Of a stretch of DNA of 64,000 nt, positions 52,099 through 61,300 are shown piece after piece. Location of the stretch: NCBI RefSeq assembly GCF_011008905.1, contig NZ_JAAIVI010000017.1, positions 434,001 to 498,000 of the forward strand, in the 5' to 3' direction. Under the pieces are notes generated by a model, which did not search any database, had not been told where the DNA came from, and saw nothing but the letters and a program-made list of their open reading frames with translations. The translations under genes and the position numbers were made by a program. How positions within the stretch are numbered: the stretch's first letter is position 1; the number at the start of each line of letters is the position of its first letter. Source of the DNA: Wenzhouxiangella sp. XN201 (GTDB lineage: Bacteria > Pseudomonadota > Gammaproteobacteria > Xanthomonadales > Wenzhouxiangellaceae).

Positions 52099-53344
52099 TC
52101 AGGGGTTCGATCAATTTTAGGGTGCGGCGGACACTGCCGCGCCCGTTTTCCACCACCTCCAGGGCCGCCCGACCGTAGTCGAGCGCGCACTGAGGATCTT
52201 CCCAGATCGACCCCACCGCCTGTGCCAGTTCGTCGGCATCGTGGACTTCCAGCAGTGCACCGTTGGCGCGTAGCGCCCGGGCCGAGTCGGCCTGCTGATG
52301 CAGGTGGGGGCCGGCGATGACCGCCTTGCCGAAGGCGGCCGGTTCGAGCAGGTTGTGACCGCCGATATCGACCAGGCTGCCGCCGACGAAGGCGGCCGGC
52401 GCGGCCGCATAACAGGACTGCAACACACCGATCCGATCGACCAACACGATCGCCGTATCCGCCTCGATGGTTTCGTCGAACGACTGCTGTTTCATCCCGG
52501 CCTCTTCGATCAGGCCGCGGATCTCGACGCTGCGATCGGGATGGCGGGGCGCGAGTATCAGCAGGGCGTCGGAACGCCGCTCCCGCAACTGCCGATGGGC
52601 CTCGAGCACGATCGTTTCTTCGCCCGGGCGCGTGCTGCCGGCCACCCAGGTCGCCCGCTCGCCCCACTGCTCGCGCAGCCGGCGGACCGTCGCGCCGAGG
52701 TTGTCGGGCAGGATGCGATCGAATTTGAGGTTGCCGGCCATGGCGACCCGATCCTTGTCCATGCCCAGGTCGCGAAAACGCTGCGCGTCATCCTCGCTCT
52801 GGCAGATCGCCAGGTCGACGGCGGACAGGGCGCCGGCAAACAGCGACCGGAAGCGTTCGTAGCGCTGCATGGCCGAGGGCGCCAGCCGGGCATTGACCAG
52901 CACCAGGGGCACGCCGCGCTTGCGGCAGCCGCGATACAGTTCGGGCCAGATCTCGGTTTCGGCTACCATGGCCAGCCGCGGACGGATGCGTTTGAGCCAG
53001 CGACCGACGAGCCAGGGTGTGTCCAGCGGCGCGAACACCGTCTCGACCCGGTCGCCAAATCGGCGAATCGCCTCGGCCCGGCCGGTGACCGTGATCGTAC
53101 TGACGACCAGGCTGTGTTCGGGATAGCGCTCGAGCAGTGCCTCGACCAGGGCGGCGATGGCGTTGACTTCGCCCACCGAGGCGGCATGCAGCCACAGGAC
53201 CGGCCGCTCGCCGGCCATCGGCACCTGGCCGAGGCGTTCTTTCCAGCGGGCGCGAAGCTCGGCCGGTCCGGCGATTCTCCAGCGCAGCCAGATCAGCGCC
53301 AGGGGCGCGACGAGAACAATGAGCAAACGGTAGACTGCAAGCAT
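52091..53344 (-). CDS. waaA: 3-deoxy-D-manno-octulosonic acid transferase WaaA (KdtA)
   Basis: The 417-residue product has an N-terminal membrane segment (about residues 4-24) and the GT-30 family text R-W-K-E-R-L-G (about 33-39), W-L-H-A-A-S-V-G-E (about 49-57), T-P-W-L-V-G-R-W-L (about 108-116), A-E-T-E-I-W-P-E (about 128-135), A-G-S-T-R-P-G-E-E (about 236-244) and G-G-S-L-V-D-I-G-G-H-N-L-L-E-P (about 317-331). It adds Kdo to lipid IVA. It converges on tolC and diverges from lpxL, the other lipid A gene of this cluster. Confidence 0.94.
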   Translation of the reverse strand: MLAVYRLLIVLVAPLALIWLRWRIAGPAELRARWKERLGQVPMAGERPVLWLHAASVGEVNAIAALVEALLERYPEHSLVVSTITVTGRAEAIRRFGDRVETVFAPLDTPWLVGRWLKRIRPRLAMVAETEIWPELYRGCRKRGVPLVLVNARLAPSAMQRYERFRSLFAGALSAVDLAICQSEDDAQRFRDLGMDKDRVAMAGNLKFDRILPDNLGATVRRLREQWGERATWVAGSTRPGEETIVLEAHRQLRERRSDALLILAPRHPDRSVEIRGLIEEAGMKQQSFDETIEADTAIVLVDRIGVLQSCYAAAPAAFVGGSLVDIGGHNLLEPAAFGKAVIAGPHLHQQADSARALRANGALLEVHDADELAQAVGSIWEDPQCALDYGRAALEVVENGRGSVRRTLKLIEPLIS

Positions 53345-53425
53345 GACGGCGACGAGTTTACTTCATGATCCGGGCCCCGGCCCGGCGCGCCGGGTGGTCG
53401 GCGTCGACGAGCAACGGCAACCCGC

Positions 53426-54349
53426 ATGATCGACTTCCTGACCTGGATCCTGCTTCAGCCGATCCGGCTGCTTGGCCGCATGCCCCCGGGCGCGGCGCGC
53501 GCCCTGGTTCGCCCGCTCGGGCCGCTGTTCGCACTGGCTCTGCCGTCGCGTCGCCGGATTGCCGAGCGCAACATCGAGTTGTGCTTTCCCGAGATGAGTG
53601 CCGAAGAGCGTCAGGACGTTGTCCGGCGCCACTTTCGCTTCCTCGCCGAGATGCTGGCCGAGGGCGCCATCGCCTGGTGCCGGCCGGGCACGCTCGACGA
53701 GCGATTTGGCACGGTCGAGGGTCTCGAGCACCTCGAGCGGGCCCGCGCGACCGGCAAGGGCATTCTGCTGCTGACCGGGCATGCCACCTCGCTCGAACTG
53801 GGTGGACGGTTGCTGTGTGAAGCCACGCCGACCTGGGGTGTTTACCGGCCGCAGCGCAACCAGGCGGTCGAGAAATTCCAGAACCGCGGCCGCCTGCGCT
53901 ACGCCCGGGGCATGTTCCGGCGCAACGAACTGCGCGCCATGGTGCGTCACCTGCGCGCCGGCAAGCTGCTGTGGTACGCGCCCGACCAGGACTTCGGGCC
54001 GCAGCGTTCGATCTTCGTGCCCTTTTTCGGCCTGGCCACGGCCACCGCCACCGGCATTTCCAACATGGCGCGCATGGGCGATGCCGTGGTGCTGGGCATG
54101 TACCCGCTGCGCGACGCCGAGTCCGGCCGTGTCCGGGTCGTGATCGAACCGCCGTTCGAGCATTTTCCCAGCGGCGACGACGCGTACGACCTGGCCCGCT
54201 TCAATGCCTTTCTCGAGCGCCAGATCCGGCAGGATCCGGCGCAGTACTTCTGGGTCCACCGCCGCTTCAAGACCGCGCCTGAAGGCGAAGCGAATCGCTA
54301 TCCAGGCGTCAATCCACACCGCAAGCGCAAGCGGCGGCAACAATCATGA
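53426..54349 (+). CDS. lpxL: Lipid A biosynthesis acyltransferase (LpxL/HtrB family)
   Basis: The 307-residue product has an N-terminal membrane-associated helix, P-L-F-A-L-A-L-P-S-R-R-R-I-A-E-R-N-I-E-L-C-F-P (about residues 34-56), the catalytic H-x4-E (L-L-T-G-H-A-T-S-L-E, about 113-122) and G-V-Y-R-P, then R-x-M-F-R (about 160-164). It transfers a secondary acyl chain to Kdo2-lipid IVA. It is translationally coupled (ATGA) to the following glycosyltransferase-like gene. Which acyl chain it uses cannot be read. Confidence 0.9.
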   Translation: MIDFLTWILLQPIRLLGRMPPGAARALVRPLGPLFALALPSRRRIAERNIELCFPEMSAEERQDVVRRHFRFLAEMLAEGAIAWCRPGTLDERFGTVEGLEHLERARATGKGILLLTGHATSLELGGRLLCEATPTWGVYRPQRNQAVEKFQNRGRLRYARGMFRRNELRAMVRHLRAGKLLWYAPDQDFGPQRSIFVPFFGLATATATGISNMARMGDAVVLGMYPLRDAESGRVRVVIEPPFEHFPSGDDAYDLARFNAFLERQIRQDPAQYFWVHRRFKTAPEGEANRYPGVNPHRKRKRRQQS

Positions 54350-55416
54350 ATCGCGCGGCTGTGCGCATTCTCCTGGCCCCGGCCAGCGGACCGAAGGGCA
54401 GCGGCGAGTACTACCGCTGCCTGACCCTGGCGCGCGAGATCCGGCGCCAGGACGAAAGCGCCGGGATTGCCTTTCTATTGCATCGCGAAGCCCGGGTCGA
54501 ACGCGACGAGCGCTTCGATTACCACCTGCTCGATGACACGCCGGCGCGAGCGGGCGACGCGGTGATTGAACAAGTCCGCGCCCTGCGTCCCGACGTGGTG
54601 GTTTTCGACCACAGCGGTCGGGTCCGGCAGATGCGGGCTGCCAAGGAAGCCGGCGCCCGGGTGGTGTGGATCAGTAACCGGCCCCGCAAGCGCCTCAAGG
54701 GGTTCAGGCCGCGCCAGCTTCGCTGGCAGGACCTGCACGTGGTGATCGACGATCGCCCTGAGCGGCGACTGCATTTTCATGAACGGGCGCTGCTGGCCTG
54801 TTTCCCCGGCAGCCGGGCGGAACTGTCGCCGCCGGTCATTCCGCTAGCCGATACGGCAGCACTCGAGCCCTGGCGCGATCAGTTACCGGCACCCAATACG
54901 GGCGCTGTGTTCATCCCCGGCGGCGGGGGCTATCAACTGCAGGGCCGGCCGGTGCCGGAGATCTTTCTTGAATCCGCCCGCAAATTCAGCCGCGAAAGCG
55001 GTCGCCGGGCGGTCGTGGTGATGGGGCCGCAGTATGCCGGCCCGGTCGATTCAGATCCGGACGTGTTGGTGATCCCGAAAATGCCGGCAGCCGCTGTGGG
55101 TGCCCTGCTGAGCGAGGCCAAACTGGCCGTGATCGGCGCCGGCAGCATGCTCAGTGCCCAGGCATTCGCCGCCGTTCGGCCGCTGGTGCTGGTAGCGCTC
55201 GGCGGTCGCGATCAGCCCGCGCGGGCCAGGCGTCTGGCACAGGCCGGTGCGGCGATTGCCGCCGAGCCCGACCCCGATCGGCTTGCTGCGGCCGCTCTGC
55301 GCATCGAGCGCGAGCCGGAACTGGCCCGGGACTTGTGCCGGCAAATGGAACAATGGCAGGCCGGCGACGCGGCCTCAGGGATCTCCGCCTGGATCCTCGC
55401 GCTCGCCCGGGACTGA
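54346..55416 (+). CDS. GT-B-like (PseG/MurG-like) protein, probable glycosyltransferase or hydrolase
   Basis: The 356-residue product lacks membrane helices. The N-terminal half shows a PseG-like order with L-A-P-A-S-G-P-K-G-S-G-E-Y-Y-R-C-L-T (about residues 9-26) in place of the usual G-x-G-H-x-x-R, and R-P-D-V-V-V-F-D-H-S (about 80-89). The C-terminal half has I-P-G-G-G-G-Y-Q (about 189), P-A-A-A-V-G-A-L-L-S-E-A-K-L-A-V-I-G-A-G-S (about 247-267) and a G-G-R-D-Q-P (about 286) donor-site loop. Its overlap with lpxL and its position next to an O-antigen ligase suggest work on a cell-surface polysaccharide. The specific reaction is unknown. Confidence 0.65.
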   Translation: MNRAAVRILLAPASGPKGSGEYYRCLTLAREIRRQDESAGIAFLLHREARVERDERFDYHLLDDTPARAGDAVIEQVRALRPDVVVFDHSGRVRQMRAAKEAGARVVWISNRPRKRLKGFRPRQLRWQDLHVVIDDRPERRLHFHERALLACFPGSRAELSPPVIPLADTAALEPWRDQLPAPNTGAVFIPGGGGYQLQGRPVPEIFLESARKFSRESGRRAVVVMGPQYAGPVDSDPDVLVIPKMPAAAVGALLSEAKLAVIGAGSMLSAQAFAAVRPLVLVALGGRDQPARARRLAQAGAAIAAEPDPDRLAAAALRIEREPELARDLCRQMEQWQAGDAASGISAWILALARD

Positions 55417-56691
55417 TTGCTGCCGAGCGCTACCGCCGGCCAGGGCGGTCGTGACCGAGGCCAAAAAGGCCAGCCAGACAACACCGGCATTGCGCTCGAA
55501 CAGCGACTCGGACAGGGCCAGGGTCGCAAACACCACGGCGGCAGCCAGCGCGCACCAGGCCAGGTAGCGACACTGCTGCGAGAAAGTCCGGCTCAACGGC
55601 GAGACCAGCAGGATCGGCGCGGCCAGCAGCAGCAGCAGACAGGCGAAAAGGCCGACGCCGCCCTCGATCAGGCTCGACAGGTACTGGTTGTGGGGATGCT
55701 CGTAGCGCAGCAGGCCCGGGTCATACAGGCCGGCCTGAACCGATTCCACCAGCGCGACCCGGAACGTGCCCGGCCCGGTTCCCCACAGCGGGTCGGCCTG
55801 GATCAGGCCGGCCGCGATCTCCCACATCTGCATGCGCAAGCCGATGCCGCCCTGGCCATTGGTGCCCTCGGCGATCAGGCTCAGTTCGAGCAGGGTTTCG
55901 CTGACCCGCTCGCTCATCGGCAGGGTCGGCACGAACAGCACGACCAGGCTCAGCACGAGAATGACCAGCGGCACGCCGAGTCGCATCCGGATCGGCTGGC
56001 GCGCACCGGCGGTAAACAGGTAGACCGCCAACAGCAGCGGAATCGCCAGCCAGGCCCCGCGCGATCCCGACAGGGCATTGGCAACGAAGGCCAGCATCAC
56101 GGCCAGGCCCGCCAGCGAACGCGCTCCCGTGGACTGGCGTTCGTCGGCCAGGCGGGGAATGAGCATCAGGGCGTAGGCCATGGCGAAACCGCCGAAATAG
56201 ATCGGGTTGGTCGGGCCGGTCACGCGCGCGTCGTACTCGCCCGTCTGTCCGGTCAGCAACCACCAGAGGGCATAGCCGCCGGCCAGCAGGGCCCCGGCGA
56301 CCAGGCCGTTCCACCACCAGTCTTCCAGGCCGTCGACCCGGCGCAGGTAGAGAAACACCGGAATCGCGCCCAGCAGCTTCAGCAGGCGCTCGGTGGTGCC
56401 GCTTCCCGCCTCGGCCAGGCCGTGCCCGGTCCAGGCCAGCAGCCAGGCGGCCACGTAGACCACGATGCTGGCCAGAAACAGCCATTCCATGCGGTGCAGT
56501 TCATGCCGGCGCCAGCCGTCGGGGCGGGGCAGCCAGCCCAGGGCCAGCAGCACCAGAGCGACCATGCCGGCGTCGAGCGCATTCGGGACCACCAGGGCGG
56601 TGGCCAGGGTGAGAAACAGAATGCCGGCGGTGACCCGGCCGAGTGCTGAATCGGCCGCTACGCGCTGTGGGCCGAATTCATGCATCGGCAT
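55375..56691 (-). CDS. O-antigen ligase/polymerase family membrane protein
   Basis: The 438-residue product has about ten to twelve hydrophobic segments and the O-antigen ligase (WaaL/Wzy_C) region: a periplasmic loop with G-T-G-P-G-T-F-R-V (about residues 310-318), then [10 protein letters not shown] (about 338-347). R-G-A-W-L-A-I-P (about 210-217) is also typical. It would attach an O-polysaccharide to lipid A core or polymerise it. The start overlaps purC by 14 bases (ATG 56691; ATG 56685 also possible). The 3' end overlaps the end of the GT-like gene by 42 bases. Confidence 0.82.
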   Translation of the reverse strand: MPMHEFGPQRVAADSALGRVTAGILFLTLATALVVPNALDAGMVALVLLALGWLPRPDGWRRHELHRMEWLFLASIVVYVAAWLLAWTGHGLAEAGSGTTERLLKLLGAIPVFLYLRRVDGLEDWWWNGLVAGALLAGGYALWWLLTGQTGEYDARVTGPTNPIYFGGFAMAYALMLIPRLADERQSTGARSLAGLAVMLAFVANALSGSRGAWLAIPLLLAVYLFTAGARQPIRMRLGVPLVILVLSLVVLFVPTLPMSERVSETLLELSLIAEGTNGQGGIGLRMQMWEIAAGLIQADPLWGTGPGTFRVALVESVQAGLYDPGLLRYEHPHNQYLSSLIEGGVGLFACLLLLLAAPILLVSPLSRTFSQQCRYLAWCALAAAVVFATLALSESLFERNAGVVWLAFLASVTTALAGGSARQQSVPGEREDPGGDP

Positions 56692-57559
56692 CGAGCAGGC
56701 GTTGTTCGGCCTCGCGGTAGCGCGCCACCGTCTGTTCGATGATTTCTGCGGGCAGTTTGGGCCCCGGCGCGGTCTTGTCCCAGTCCAGGGTCTCCAGGTA
56801 GTCGCGCACGAACTGCTTGTCGAAACTGGGCGGGCTGGTGCCCAGGCGCCACTGATCGATCGGCCAGAAGCGCGAGCTGTCGGGGGTGAGCAACTCGTCG
56901 ATCAGGTAGAGCTCGCCGTCACCGTCGACGCCGAATTCGAACTTGGTGTCGGCGATGATGATGCCGCGATCGCGCGCAAAGGCCGCAGCGCGGCGATAGA
57001 TGGCCAGGCTGATGTCGCGAATGCGAAGCGCCAGCTCGGCGCCGATCTGCTTTTGCATGGCGGCCATGTCGATGTTTTCGTCGTGATCGCCCACGGCGGC
57101 CTTGGTCGAAGGCGTGAAGATCGGGTCGGGCAGGGCGCCGGCCTGTTCCAGCTCTTCGGGCAGCTCGATGCCGCAGATGCCGCCGCTCTTCTGGTAGTCC
57201 TTCCAGCCCGACCCGGCCAGGTAGCCGCGCACGATGGCCTCGACCGGCAGCGACTTCAGGCGCTTGACCAGCATGCTGCGCGGTGTCAGCTCGGCCGCCA
57301 GGTCCGCGCTGCCGACGATCTCGGTTAGATCACCGTCGAGCAGGTGGTTGGGCACCAGGTCGGCGAACTGGGCGAACCAGAACTTCGAAATGCGCGTGAG
57401 AATCTCGCCCTTGCCCGGAATGGCGTCGGGCAGGACTACGTCGAAGGCCGACAGGCGGTCGGAGGCGACGATCAGCAGGCGATCGTCGTCGACGGCGTAA
57501 ATATCGCGCACCTTGCCCTGGTGCAGCAGTTCCAGCGGTGGGACGGGGTAGTCGCTCAC
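56678..57559 (-). CDS. purC: Phosphoribosylaminoimidazole-succinocarboxamide synthase (SAICAR synthetase)
   Basis: I choose GTG 57559 because a TATAAT (57595-57590) lies just upstream on this strand; an open frame continues further up, but that would place the start inside the promoter. The 293-residue product then reads [12 protein letters not shown], followed by the family text [20 protein letters not shown] (about 33), [10 protein letters not shown] (about 109) and D-T-K-F-E-F-G (about 200). It catalyses step 8 of purine synthesis. Its start region overlaps that of rpe. Confidence 0.93.
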   Translation of the reverse strand: MSDYPVPPLELLHQGKVRDIYAVDDDRLLIVASDRLSAFDVVLPDAIPGKGEILTRISKFWFAQFADLVPNHLLDGDLTEIVGSADLAAELTPRSMLVKRLKSLPVEAIVRGYLAGSGWKDYQKSGGICGIELPEELEQAGALPDPIFTPSTKAAVGDHDENIDMAAMQKQIGAELALRIRDISLAIYRRAAAFARDRGIIIADTKFEFGVDGDGELYLIDELLTPDSSRFWPIDQWRLGTSPPSFDKQFVRDYLETLDWDKTAPGPKLPAEIIEQTVARYREAEQRLLDADA

Positions 57560-57568
57560 GTTGGCGGG

Positions 57569-57595
57569 TACAATGTCGGCCAGCCCCGAATTATA
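57569..57595. promoter_or_regulatory. Face-to-face -10 elements for purC (minus) and rpe (plus)
   Basis: The minus strand has a perfect TATAAT (57595-57590) about 31 bases before the purC GTG. The plus strand has TACAAT (57569-57574) about 37 bases before the rpe ATG. No good -35 is evident for either. The two initiation sites would fall within a few bases of each other (about 57580-57583). Confidence 0.45.
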
Positions 57596-57611
57596 CGCAC
57601 CTGATCCAGCC

Positions 57612-58271
57612 ATGAAGCAGCCCACCCTGATTGCGCCCAGCATTCTCTCCGCCGATTTCGCCCGCCTGGGCGAGGAAGTCACCCAGGTGCTCGATGACGG
57701 CGCCGACTGGGTGCACTTCGACGTCATGGACAACCACTACGTGCCCAACCTCACCATCGGCCCGATGGTCTGCCAGGCGCTCAGAAACCACGGCATCACC
57801 GCACCCATCGACGTGCACCTGATGGTCGAGCCGGTCGACCGCATCATTCCCGATTTCGCCAAGGCCGGCGCCAGCGTGATCAGTTTCCATCCGGAAGCCA
57901 CCAAGCACGTCGACCGCTCGCTGGCCCTGATCCGCGAACAGGGCTGCAAGGCCGGCCTGGTGTTCAACCCGGCCACGCCGCTCGACATCCTCGAGTGGGT
58001 CATCGACAAGGTCGACCTGGTGCTGATCATGTCGGTCAACCCGGGCTTCGGCGGCCAGAAGTTCATTCCCGCCGCCCTCGAGAAGCTCAAGCAGGCGAGA
58101 AAAATCATCGACGACTCCGGCCGCGACATCCGCCTGGAAATCGACGGCGGCGTCAAACCCAACAACGCGGCCGAGATCCGCGAGGCCGGTGCCGATACGC
58201 TCGTTGCGGGGTCAGCAATTTTCGGCCAGGACGACTACGCCCAAGTCATCCGGGCACTGCGCGGCGATTGA
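57612..58271 (+). CDS. rpe: Ribulose-phosphate 3-epimerase
   Basis: The 219-residue TIM-barrel enzyme shows A-P-S-I-L-S-A-D-F (about residues 8-16), [12 protein letters not shown] (about 35-46), D-V-H-L-M-V-E-P (about 67-74), [10 protein letters not shown] (about 139-148) and D-G-G-V-K (about 176-180), which hold the metal and catalytic residues. It interconverts ribulose 5-phosphate and xylulose 5-phosphate. In many gammaproteobacteria rpe is followed by gph and trpE; here a protease gene takes that place. Confidence 0.95.
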   Translation: MKQPTLIAPSILSADFARLGEEVTQVLDDGADWVHFDVMDNHYVPNLTIGPMVCQALRNHGITAPIDVHLMVEPVDRIIPDFAKAGASVISFHPEATKHVDRSLALIREQGCKAGLVFNPATPLDILEWVIDKVDLVLIMSVNPGFGGQKFIPAALEKLKQARKIIDDSGRDIRLEIDGGVKPNNAAEIREAGADTLVAGSAIFGQDDYAQVIRALRGD

Positions 58272-58296
58272 ATGCGACGGGTTGCGGTGATATAAG
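58268..58296 (+). promoter_or_regulatory. Promoter of the large subtilisin gene
   Basis: TTGAAT (58268-58273), a 17-base spacer and TATAAG (58291-58296). The -35 overlaps the rpe stop codon. Expected start about 58303, giving a leader of about 90 bases to GTG 58393. Confidence 0.6.
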
Positions 58297-58392
58297 AGAT
58301 TTCGAATATTGATTCGGCACCGCACCAGCACAATCCCTCAATTGAAACGACAACGCCGCCGAACATCTAGCGGCAACGATGGTGATTTACCA

Positions 58393-61300
58393 GTGAAAAA
58401 CCAGCATGTTGACCGCAAGCGCATCACGCAGCTTGTCTCCATTGTGCTCACGGCGATTTTTCTCTCGTCAGTGGTCTGGGCCGCCGATGGCCCGGAGAAG
58501 CCTGGCTCGCGCTCGCCGGATGCATTGACCTTGGAATATTTCATGGTTCCACAGGCATTGGTCGGGCAATTGCCTGCGGACGCCGAATTGATTCATGGGT
58601 ATCAGGGTCGGTGGCTTGTTCGTACGCCGGCAAATTCGCTGCCTTTGCAGCTGCGCCGCTTGAGCAGTGAACTGGAGGACCGGCAGTCCCTGAGTTACCG
58701 TTCCTGGCGCGGGACTGTGGATGGATATGAGCCGGAAGCACTTTCGGCGCACACGAACAGTTATTTTCTCCTTTCCCTTGTGGGGCCGCTCGATGCCCGG
58801 TGGCGGGATGAGATCGAGGCTCAAGATCTAACGATCGTTGATCACGCAAGCCCATATGGGTTGGTGGTGCGCGGCGACAGTGCCAGGATCCAGGATGCCG
58901 CGACATCAATTGTGACCTCTCAAGGTTTCCAGGTCATCCGGCATGCGTTGCCTTTGCCTGAGTCAAGTCGCATTGCACCGAAAGTGAGCGACTGGCTTTC
59001 GGGCCGTGCCACGGCTGCTGCTGTCGGCATGCGGATGTCTGGAGAACGCGCGCTGGTGCGGGTCATTTTTCATGCCGATGCGGATCTGTCCAATGTCCAT
59101 CGGCGGGTGCTGGCCATTCTGCAACAGGGCCCTGAGTACCGTCCCGGTCGCCGAGCGGCTCAGTTCCTGGCAACGGCCCCGGGCCTATCCAGGCTTCTGG
59201 AAGATGTGCCCGAAGTGGCGTTCGTGCACGGTGAATATCCGCGCCGTAAGTTCAACAACCTGGCAGCCAAGGACTACATCATCAATGCCGAGCCCGTGTG
59301 GACCGAGCCCGGGCTGGGTTATACCGGTTCGGGCATTATTGCGGGCGTAAACGATTCAGGAATGGATCTGAGCCACCCGGATTTTCCGGCCGGAAGTGTC
59401 GTGGCGTTTCTGGGTACGGAGACCGAAACGGACAATGCACACGGTACCCATGTCACGGGCACGGTGGCCGGTCGCGGTGCTGCCAGTTCTCCCAACAATA
59501 CGTCCAACTGCGGTGATCAAACGACACCGCTGCCCGATGCCCGGGGTATCGCTTGGAATGCCAGCATTACCCACAACAATATCTTTGACGGCGGTAGCAC
59601 GACCGAGACGGGAATGATGCAATGGCATGCCCAGCAGGGCGCCGACCTGACCAATAATTCCTGGGGCTACACCACTACCTATGGTTATCTGGCCCAAACT
59701 GCGGATATCGATGCCGCCGTGCGAGACGCCGATCCGTCGACTTCGATCTCCGACCAGATGACCATCATCTTCGCTGCGGGCAATGATGGTCCCACAAGCG
59801 AAACAATCGGCACACCCGGCAACGCCAAAAACGCGATCACCGTCGGGGCGTCGCAGAACGATCGTTGTGGCAGTTATGTGCCCAGTAATTGTAGCGGCCC
59901 GGGCATCGACAGCATGGCGTGCTTTTCCGGACGCGGCCCAGCCCAGCAGCGCATCAAGCCCGATGTCGTGGCGCCTGGTTCCGATGTCTTGTCAACCGAA
60001 AGTACGGACCCTTCGGCCACCAATCCATGGGAACAGGCCTGGACGGGCAGTGAATATGCACTGATGCCCGGCACTTCCATGGCCAGTCCGGTTGTGGCCG
60101 GTGCTGCGGCGGTGTTCATGGAAGCCCATCTCGATCGTCATGGCGCGATGCCCAGCCCAGCACTGGTTAAGGCGGCCCTGATCAACACTGCCACTGACAT
60201 GGGCTTCGGGTTTCCATCCATGGATCAGGGGTGGGGCCGAATCAACCTGCGCAAGGCCATTGAGGGCCCGGTGCCTGACGGGATTCGATACTTCGATCAA
60301 CATGAGGTCGATCATCTCTCCACCGGTGAAAGTTGGGATACGAGCATTGCCGTCGACTCTTCAACTGAACCGTTCCGTGTGACCATGACATGGACCGATC
60401 CGCCGGGCGCTGGCGGTTGCGATCCCTGTCATATCAACGATCTCGATCTGATCATTACGGCGCCCGACGGTACGGTTTACCGGGGTAATCAGTTCACCGC
60501 AGCATGGTCGGAGCCGGATCCGGCTGGGCGTGACGCCATCAACAACGTGGAGAATGTCTACGTCGAGTCACCAGTGACCGGCGAATGGCAGATCGAAGTG
60601 GCATCAGTGAGCACCGCGCAGAATCCGCCAGATCTGAGTGGCCAGGATTTTTCCTTGGTGATGACCGGCGAACTGGCCGATACCGGTGTGCTCCTGGATC
60701 CTTTCGAAATGAGTGTGTGTTCTTCTGAGGGAAGTGTTGACTCCACGCTCACACTCAGCGAACAGTTCGGTGGCACTACCGATCTGTCGGTCGCCAGCCT
60801 TCCAGCCGGCGCCTCGGAAAGCTACTCGGAAAATCCGGTCGTGTATCCAATCAATCAGTCCGTTCTGACCATCAGCGGCCTGGGCAGCGTTGCAAGCGGC
60901 AGCTATGACATCGAGGCCATCGCCATCGACGATGCGGATCCGGGCAATACGGCGAGTGCATTTTTGACGCTGAACGTGGACTCAGCAACGCCCGATCAGA
61001 CAACTTTGCAGTCTCCCGCCGACAGCAGTGCCGGCATTTCCCTGCAGCCCTCTCTGAGTTGGAATGCAGCCATTGATGCCTCGGAATACCGAGTTGATAT
61101 CGCGACTGATTCCGGTTTCAGCTCCATCGTGCATGCAGCGACCGTGGCAGGCACTAGCTACGATCTGCCGGTTGCCTTGAATGAAAGTACGACCTACTAC
61201 TGGCGGGTGACCGCCGTGAACTCCTGTGGTGACGGAGTCGTTTCATCGGCCTTCAGCTTCATCACGGAAAGCATTGTTCAGGTTTGCAGTGCACCCAACG

